From Symbiodinium natans (lineage: Eukaryota > Sar > Dinophyceae > Suessiales > Symbiodiniaceae): a stretch of DNA of 64,000 bases. Location: contig CAJNDS010000655.1 in NCBI GenBank assembly GCA_905221605.1, positions 23,501 to 87,500 of the forward strand, in the 5' to 3' direction. The notes below the pieces were generated by a model. It had not been told where the DNA came from. It was given only the letters and a program-made list of their open reading frames with translations, and ran no database searches. Each line of letters starts with the position of its first letter. Positions within the stretch are counted from its first letter, which is position 1. The translations under genes were made by a program, and so were the position numbers. This document shows, in pieces, positions 18,705 to 27,600 of this stretch.

Positions 18705-20818
18705 CTAAGGGGGCCGAGCATCATGAGCATCGGTAGGGTTGACGCCGACCCACGGGGCCCATCCGCCGTAGCTGATTTCTCCAATGATCGCTCCCAAAAC
18801 GAGCCCTGTTACCATGACCACCAATGTTCGAGCCCCAAACCTGAACCCCCAACGAAGGGATTAGGGTTTGAGCTTACAATAGGGTTTAGGGTTTAGGGTT
18901 TAGGGTTTAGGGTTTAGGGTTTAGGGTTTAGGGTTTAGGGTTTAGGGTTTAGGGTTTAGGGTTTCATAGGAGCTGCAGTTCTAGTACCTCAGTCAAAACC
19001 GAATACAGGTAGAGTAAGCTCAAACCCTCAAACCCTCAAACCCTCAAACCCTCAAACCCTCAACACTAGATCCAAAACCCTGAACCCCAACAACAACTGA
19101 AACGCCTCTCGACCCCGAAAGCCCTAGACGCTCGAACCCTGAACCCTAAACCCTAAAACCCTGAACCCTAAACCCTTAAAACCCTAAAACCCTCAACCCT
19201 CAAACCCTTAGAACCCTATACACCCCAAAACCCAAAGCAGCCAAAGGTGCCCAAAGTTGCCACCCATCAGTAGCATCGAGGCCGAGATAAGGCAGGAGCA
19301 GGCATTCACGTAGAGCATCCTTGGGGGGGGCGGAGTTCAAAGTTTAGGGTTTAGGGTTTAGGGTTTAGGGTTTAGGGTTTAGGGTTTAGGGTTTAGGGTT
19401 TAGGGTTTAGGGTTTAGGCAGGGGACGGGGGGGGGGGAGTTGTTTACGGCCGTAGAAAATTGGACTCAGGATTCGTGAATGATTTTAAGGGGGTTTGAAG
19501 GGGGTTTGAAGGCTGCGGCCTGAAGTTTGCCAAGAGCCCGTGGGGATGTGCAAGAAGCTTGGGGCTTAGGGGAGTACAAGGATTTCTCAGAGTTCACACC
19601 AGTCCGCCAGCAGAGACATCACCCCTGGACAGCCTTGGAACCCTAAACCCTAAACCCTAAACCCTAAACCCTAAGCCCTGAACCCTGAACCAGCGCTAGT
19701 CCACGTCAAACACGTGTTAAACCCCACGATGGCTTGGTTTACCGAGTCGACGCGTACTTCTACCAGACAATGAGGGAGAGAGCTTGGGAAGGGCTTAGGG
19801 CACAAGAGGTTGAGGTTTAGGGTTTAGGGTTTAGGATTTAGGGTTTGGGGTTTAGGGTTTAGGGTTTAGGGTTTAGGGTTTAGGGTTTAGGGTTTAGGGT
19901 TTAGGGTTTAGGGTTTAGGGTTTAGGGTTTAGGGTTTAGCCCTGGAGCCCTCAACAACTCAACCCCAAAACCTCAACCCGAACTTCAAAACCCGCGCAAG
20001 GAAGCCGAAATCCCGGGTCCTCAACCCCCTACAACCGAAACCCCTTACACCCCGAGCCCTTTAAACTTGAAGGTTCGGGTTCAGGGTTCAGGGTTCAGGT
20101 TTCAGGGTTCAGGGTTCAGGGTTCAGGGTTTAGGGTTTAGGGTTTAGGGTTTACGGTTTAGGGCTTAGGGTTTAGGGTTTAGGGCATCCGCAACCTCTAA
20201 CCCCTCGTTGAGGCCGGTCTGCTGGTTCGACCGGGTGGTCCCATGGTCCTCCGAGGCGGAACTGAGAGGGAGATCACAGAGAAGCCCTCCCCGAAAAAAG
20301 TTTGGGGTTTAGGGTTGGGGTTTGAGGGTTGAAGGGTTTAAGGGCTTAGGGTTTACACGTTAAGTGTCAAACACACAGGGTTAAGATTTCGGGTGGAGGT
20401 TACGAAGGGGCTCTTCTATGCTCCTACCATACCTCTCACAGGCCTGAGGATGTAGGAAACCCTGGGCCCTCAACTCCCAAACCCCCTCAACTCCCAAACC
20501 CTCAAAGCCCAAACCCTCCTAAACCCTCTCTCGGCAGTTTAGGGTTTAGGGTGTAGGGTTTAGGGTTTCGGGTGTAGGGTTTAGGGTTTAGGGTTTAGGG
20601 TTTAGGGTTTAGGGTTTAGGGTTTAGGGTTTAGGGCCTAGGGTTTAGGGTTTAGGGTTTAGGGTTTAAGGTTTAGGGTTTAGATACCCTGAAACCCTCAG
20701 CCCGAAGGCCGACACCAGGCTTTGAGGGCGGGAGGGCTGGGAGTTGGGGGACTTCGGGCAAAACAGCCCGCCCGCGTGCCTTGAAGAGCTTCTCTTGCAG
20801 CGACGAGGTCAGGCCATC
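18705..20818 (-). CDS. UAA transporter, C-terminal exons
   Basis: 20780-20818 reads DGLTSSLQEKLFK (previous donor GAGCCT, so F-DG is restored; own donor GCACGC). 20223-20248 reads DHGTTRSN plus CA, donor GCAGAC; the next exon, to 19319, begins G-ATG, restoring NQ-MLYVNACSCLISASMLL. This gives LFK, seven residues, then NQMLYVN, the family spacing. 18705-18840 (acceptor GGTTCAG) reads FGARTLVVMVTGLVLGAII and ends in TAG at 18705-18707. It resembles the family's final FGA..-W.G segment but lacks the usual TTRQ/K motif, so it is tentative. At least one exon between 19250 and 18840 is not found. Confidence 0.75.
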
Positions 20819-21579
20819 CTTTGGGGGGGGGGGGGGTTTAGGTCTAGGGTTTCGGGTTTAGGGTTTAGGGTTGCGGGTTTGGAGTTTCGGGTTCCGCTTG
20901 AAGCTGTGATGTCTTCCGTTTCCAAGATGGAAAAGCTTCGCAAAGACCCCCGGTGGACTGGATTTGGAGACTGGGGGGGGGGAATAATCCCAATTAGAAG
21001 CACTAAACCCTAAACCTGAAACCCTGATCACTAAACCCTAAACCACAGTCCTAAACCCTAACCCCTAGACCCTCAACCGTAAACCCACAAGGCCAAGATA
21101 ACTAAAAACTGTAAGTGATTCACGGAGAACTTGCACTTTCGAGGCGCTGCAATAATCCTTCAAAGAACAACCCTAAAGCCCAAACCCTAAACCCCAAACC
21201 CTTAACGGTAAACCCTAAACCCTAAACCCTAAACCCCAAATCGCTTCAAGAGACCCGGGAGCTCCCAACCGCCCAAAAGGCTCTGGAGGCTCCCGCAGGT
21301 TCCAAGAGACCCAGAAGGCCCCAAGGACCCAAAGGGCTTCGATTTGAGGGTTTAGGGTTTAGGGTTTAGGGTTTAGGGTTTAGGGTTTAGGGTTAGGGTT
21401 TAGGGTTTAGGGTTTAGGGTTTAGGGTTTAGTTTAGGGTTTAGGGTTTAGGGTTTAATTAATCTCACTCAAAAGCTTCCGAAAAAACGGCGGAATCTCGC
21501 AAAAAGAAAGCCCATACTACAAAGTTGGCAACATGTCAGCAAAAGCAAAACCAAAACAAAACAAAAACAACAACAAAAA

Positions 21580-21625
<46 letters not shown>

Positions 21626-24600
21626 CACAAACCGACAAAACTCCGGCCATAAACCCTATACAATTTCTCTAAACCCTAGACCCTAAACCTCCGCACCCTG
21701 AACCTCTGAAGGGAAGTGGGGTCTTCCAAGCAAATCCAAGCAAAAGCTGCAGGTGTCAGAGCTCTTAAGCCTTAAAATCTAGGGGTTTAGGGTTTAGGTA
21801 GGGTTTAGGGTTTAGGGTTTAGGGTTTAGGGTTTAGGGTTTAGGGTTTAGGGTTTAGGGTTTAGGGTTTAGGGTTTAGGGTTTAGGGTTTAGGGTTTAGG
21901 GTTTAGGGTTTAGGGTTTAGGGTCTAGGCGCGTGCAGTCTAGGCTCGAACACCAGAAAGGCCACCATCAGGAAGTAGCCGTAGCCTGGACGCACAACATA
22001 GGCTCCGGGTTCGGCTTTGGGGTCGAATATTCATGTATCGAAGGCAGGTAAAATCTGCACAGGACTCCTTCCGCAAGGTGCCTTCTGGGGCCAAGGCTTT
22101 CCCTAAACCCTAAACCCTAAACCCTAAACCCTAAACCCTAAACCCTAAGCCCTAAGCCCTAAGCCCTAAACCCTAAACACAGACAGCCAAGTTCATGCCA
22201 CAGAAGCCCCGAGTGCCCAGGGACCGGACTGAAGAGCATTGTGTATGTAGGAGGTTTAGGGTTTAGGGTTTAGGGTTTAGGGTTTAGGGTTTAGGGTTTA
22301 GGGTTTCGGGTTTCGGGTTTAGGGTTTCGGGTTTAGGGTTGAGGGTTTAGGGTTTAGGGTTTAGGGTGTAGGGCCTAGAGATTACGGTTTAGGGTTTGCC
22401 AGGGTAGGTTTCGGGGCCCTGTAAAAATCACGACATCTTCATGGCTTCATAAGGGTTATATATATATATATATATTTTTATTTATATTTATATTTATGTT
22501 AATATTTATACTTATATCTATATTTATATTTCTAGGGGAATTCAGGGTAACAAAAATTCAGAACTATATTCAAACCTACCCCTATCCCAGGTTGAGGTTT
22601 TGAGGCGGTTTGGGGGCTTAGGGGTTGGGTTTCGGGCGCACGCTTAGGGTTTAGCGTTTGGGGTTCCTAAACCCTAAACCCTAAACCCTAAACCCGAAAC
22701 CCGAAACACCCAGAAGTTGGGGGAGGGGGGTGGGAGGCTTAGGGGGCCCCAGGATTCAGGGCTCCGCTCTCCCAAGGTCCTAGCCACCTGCTCCCAAGCA
22801 ATCGAGTTTTCCCTGATAACCCTAAACCCTAAACCCTAAACCCTAAACCATAGAGGAGCCTGAATGAGTAGTTCTCTGCATTGCGGTGCCCTTTCTGGGT
22901 TCACTATATAGCACGAGCCCGAAACCCTAAACCCTAAACCCTAATCCCTAAACCCTAAACCCTAAACCCCCACCTTTGGAGTCTGAGGAGACAGCCCGGG
23001 CTGTTGTACTCCGGCGCATGCTTTATCCTTCCGGATGCAGGAAAGTCGAGGGTTTAGGGGTTAGGGTTTAGGGTTTAGGTTCAGGGCTGAGGGTTTAGGA
23101 GGATGTACTGTCGGGTTTAGGGTTTAGGGTTTAGGGTTTAGGGTTTAGGGTTTAGGGCTTAGGGCTTAGGGCTTAGGGCTTAGGGTTTAGGGTTTATAGG
23201 GTTTAGGGTTTAGGGCTTAAGGCTTAGGGTTTAAGGCTTAGGGTTTTTTTTGGTCTAGGGCTTAGGGTTTAGGGCTTAGGGCTTAGGGCTTAGGGTTTAG
23301 GGTTTAGGGTTTAGGGTTTAGGGTTTAGGGTTTAGGGTTTAGGGTTTAGGGTTTAGGGTTTAGGGTTTAGGGTTTAGGGTTTAGGGTGTTTGGCACAACT
23401 TTTCAGGTTTGTGTGCAGGGTTTGAGCGCGGAGGGTTTCGGGTGTTGGTGTGTAGGGTGCAGGGTCTAAATAGTCGTTCGCTTGGGGGCGTGCCTGTGCG
23501 ACGTGGTGGGGCCCATCAGCAGAAACTGCAGGACCTCGGCGATTCGCAGCAATTTCAGCCGAAAGCTGCGGGTTTAGGTTTGGAGTTTTTTGGGGGTCGG
23601 TGGGGCGAGGGCATTTGGGGTTCGGCGGCATAGTATCACCGAGTTGCCCAGATGTTGAGGGCTTCGAGGACTTGCACACCCCTGAAACCCGAACCTACCA
23701 ACCGGAAACCCGAAACCATAGACCCTCAAAATCCTAGGAGGCCGGTTCAGGAATAGGGCTGAGGGTTTAGAGGTTTCCCCTACTTCGCTCGGAAGAGCCC
23801 AGAAGAAGCTGCGTGAAGAGAGCAATGAATAAAGGAGAGGGTTGTGGGATGTCTCCAGCTACCCTTCACCCTTCACCCTAGACCCTAACATTTTGGACAA
23901 CAACCCAAACCCTGAACCCCAAATCTTTAACCCTAAACCTTGTAGGGTTTCGGGTTTAGGGCTTAGGGTTTAGGTTTAGGGTTTAGGGTTCAGGGTTTCG
24001 GGCTTAGGGCTTAGGGTTTAGGGTTTAGGGTTTAGGGTTTAGGGTTTAGGGTTTAGGGTTCAGGGTTCAGGGTTCAGGGTTCAGGGTTCAGGGTTCAGGG
24101 TTCAGGGTTCAGGGTTTAAGGTTTAGGGTTTAGGGTTTAGGGTTTAGGGTTTAGGGTTTAGCTTGCAGGGTGGCGAAACCCTAGAATTCCGAGCTCCCGG
24201 CACCACCAGTGATCGCAGCAGCCACGCCCCATTCCTCTCAGGCGTGCTCCCGACAAGGACTCTAGGGTTTAGGGTTAGGGTGTTGGCTTTAGGCTTTAGG
24301 ATTTTCGGGCTTTAGGGTTTTAGGTACTAGGATTTTAGAGCTTTAGGGCTTTAGGGCTTTAGGGCTTTAGGGTTTCAGATATTAGGATTTAGGGCTTTAG
24401 TAGGACTTTAGGGCTTAGGGTTTTCTGCACCCTTGTTGGGACACTATAAAATGTTTTTTGTGTTTGTTCCTTATTGGGTTTAAGTATTCAGAAAATGCAA
24501 AATGATTTTGAACAATGACCCAGCTTCAGGTGCTATGATTCTAGGGCTTTAGGGTTTTAGGTATGAGGGAGGGCTTTAGGATTTTAAGGTTTTAGGGTTT

Positions 24601-27600
24601 AGGGTTTAGGGCTTTGGGATTTTAGGGCTTTAGGGTGTTAGGTATTAATTAAGGCTTTAGGGTTCGAGTGGTGTAGGGTTTAGGGTTGCGCCTGGAGGCT
24701 GTAGCGCTTTCCGTCGATGGCAATGCCCCAAAGCATGACCTGCCAGGTGCATGGCTTTAGAGATTTATACCGTGCTTCGGGGAGACGTTGGGCATTCGGG
24801 AGATTCGGGCTCAGAGCGGTAGATCTGCCGTTTGAGTGTTGGGATTGTGGGGGGGGCTGAGTGCTTTCGAAGTTCTGGGATTTAAGTCGTCAGGTTTATG
24901 CGGAGGCGTGCAGGGTTGCCACAACCCCTAAGACTAACGCCAACGCCCCCGAAGCCCGAAACCCTAAACCCGAAACCCTAAACCTGCGAAGCCCCGCCAG
25001 CCGACACCAAAGCTGCATTTTGGGGTTTAGGGTTTAGGGTTTAGGGTTTGGGGTTTAGGGTTTAGGGTTTAGGGTTTAGGGTTTAGGGTTTAGGGTTTAG
25101 GGTTTAGGGTTTAGGGTTTAGGGTTTAGGGTTTAGGGTTTAGGGTTTAGGGTTTAGGGTTTAGGGTTTAGGGTTTACTTAAAAAGGCGCTAGATCCGGCC
25201 GGGATCATCTTGAAGCTCTTGCCAAGCATCTGCACCGTGAAGGACACGTACTTCAGGGCCTCTCCAGGTCGGGGCGTTTGGGGTTTGGGGTTTAGGGTTT
25301 AGGGTTTAGGGTTTAGGGTTTAAGGTTTAGGGTTTAGGGTTTAGGGTTCAGGGTTTAGGGTTTAGGGTTTGGGGTTTAGGGTTTAGGGTTTGGGGTTTGG
25401 GGTTTAGGGCTTAGGGTTTTGGAAGTCTCGACCCCCGCCCCCTCTCTCGCAGAAAGGCCAGGAAAGAAGATCTCCAGGAAAAGTTTCGGGCTCAGGGGCT
25501 AAACCAAAGCAGCCACCACAACCTTCTCAACCCTGTCAAGCCTAAACCCTAAACCTCAAGCCCTAAACCCTAAACCCTAAACCCTAAACCCTAAACCCTA
25601 AACCCTAAACCCTAAACCCTAAACCCTAAACCCTAAACCCTAAACCCTAAACCCCAACCTCTCAACCCCCTCAACCTCTCAACCCTGAAAACATCGGATC
25701 CTCGTACTGGCAGCTGCTTGCGAAGACGTTGCTGAAGGACACTATGGCCTCAGCGTTTCAGCAAGAGCTCTGGCTTTGAACTTTTGGGCCCTAAACCCTA
25801 AACCCTAAACCCTAAACCCTAAACCCCCCAAAGCTCCTGGGCTCCCCTGCATACTTCCACAAGGGTGCAGCCGCCTGCAGCGGCTCCTGTTGTTACGTGT
25901 TGAGGTTACGGGGTCTTAAGGGGCGAAGCGGTTTCGGAAAGAGGTTTAGAGGTTTAGAGTTAGGGGATAAGTTGCGAGTTCGGGGTTGGGGCCTCTGGGC
26001 GGAGGGAGTCTGGGTACGGCTGTGCGTGGCTGCTTGAGGGTTCCACGGGATGATGATGAAGATGTCAAGGAACTAAGAGAGGGACCGTCAGAAGGGACCT
26101 CAAGGGTAATGCAGGGGCTACTTAGATATAGTCTCTAGGGGCAAAATGGGTAGGATCCCCTTTTGATCCGGACCCCAATAAGGGTACCCTAACTGCCAAA
26201 ACCCACATATAAGGTAGACGTTGGGATGCTCCCCCCTTTTACGAACAATCCTTACTAGGGAGTACTAGGGGCCCTATAAAGGACTGTTAGTAAAAGGGGG
26301 CCGCATGGAATCTCTGCATGGCGCATCCCTGAGATCGCGAGATGCAGAAAGCGCCCTGAACCCCAAACCCTTAACCCTTTTCCCCTTAACCCTAACCCTA
26401 AACCCTAAACCCTAAACCCTAGAGAAAGGATGCCTGTGCGTGTGTGTTTTTTTCTTGGTTTTGGCTCGGCCGCGTGTTTACCCTGAATACTAGGTGTGTG
26501 TGTGTGTGTGTGGGTGGGCGCTTGTGACGCATTAGGAAGCCAAGCGTTGTAAACACGTCCTGTGTTTACAAACAGGCCGGGTGTTTACAAACAGGCCGGG
26601 TGTTTATAAACAGGCCGGGTGTTTTACAAACAGGCTGGGTGATTATAAACACATCAATCTTTGGGCGGTCGCACGTCCTGTGTGTATAAACAGGCTGGGT
26701 GTTTATAAACATATCAATCTTTGGGCGGGGTTGCACGTCCTGTGTTTATAAACAGGCTGGGTGTTTATAACATATACATCTTTGGGCGGGGTTGGGTGGG
26801 GGGGGGGGGGTGGGGTGTGGGGGGGGGGGGGGGGTTTTGGGTGTTGAGCTGAGACCCCCGCCCCCACCCCCCCCCCCCCCCCCCCTTCCGCGGATTCAAG
26901 CATCGAGCATCAAGGTTCTTACTCGCTTGCTTCGGCGAGACGTTCCCCTGAACACTCATTTTATTCACTAAATCTTAAACGGATAAGGTCTAGTCTTAAA
27001 CGAATAAGGTTTAGGAATAGGGTTTGGCCAAGAAGCATGAAACGAAAAAGCTTCAGGCATAGGCATAGGGTTCAGCAAGTAAGGTTCAAGAATCAAGCTA
27101 TCAGCCCAAGCGTCTCCCCTCTCCCATCTCCTACAACGCCCAGGTGCGCGGTTGAGGAATCTGGACCAAATAGACCTACTTGTCTGGCACAACACCCCCA
27201 CATGTTAAAAGAATAGGTTTGGGAACAAGGTCTGTATGTCCCTAAACCTTAAACAAGCATGCACAATATATTGGAATAGGGTCCGACCCTAGGTCTGAAT
27301 CGAATAAGTTGCTTAGAAATCTAAACCTTGATCGCGTAGGTTTATGAGTTGCTTGCGTGTGATTCTTGAGGATAGTTTACGTGTGAGTCTTATCCTTGAG
27401 AAATGAGTACTCTTTTGGAGACCCTTTGAGAAATATATTGAGATGAAAACCCACATACTTGCGAGTAAGTCGGGCTGTTGGGCAAGCGCAGAACCCAGAA
27501 CATAGTCAAAGGGTATTTGCTCACAGTATTCTCGCTTCCCTGAGACGTGCATATATTCTATTTCTTCGCATCACCCTATGCCCTCAAACACTTCCTAGGA

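Noticed and set aside
19695-19780. Minus-strand frame VRVDSVNQAIVGFNTCLTW as a transporter exon
   Set aside because: The NQ-MLYVN junction is exact between 20223-20248 and 19319, leaving no room for it.
24986-25020. Short minus-strand exon candidate LVSAGGASQ
   Set aside because: It has AG and GTTTAG borders but sits inside the intron between the exact KMIP and VMLWG exons, so it would interrupt the protein.
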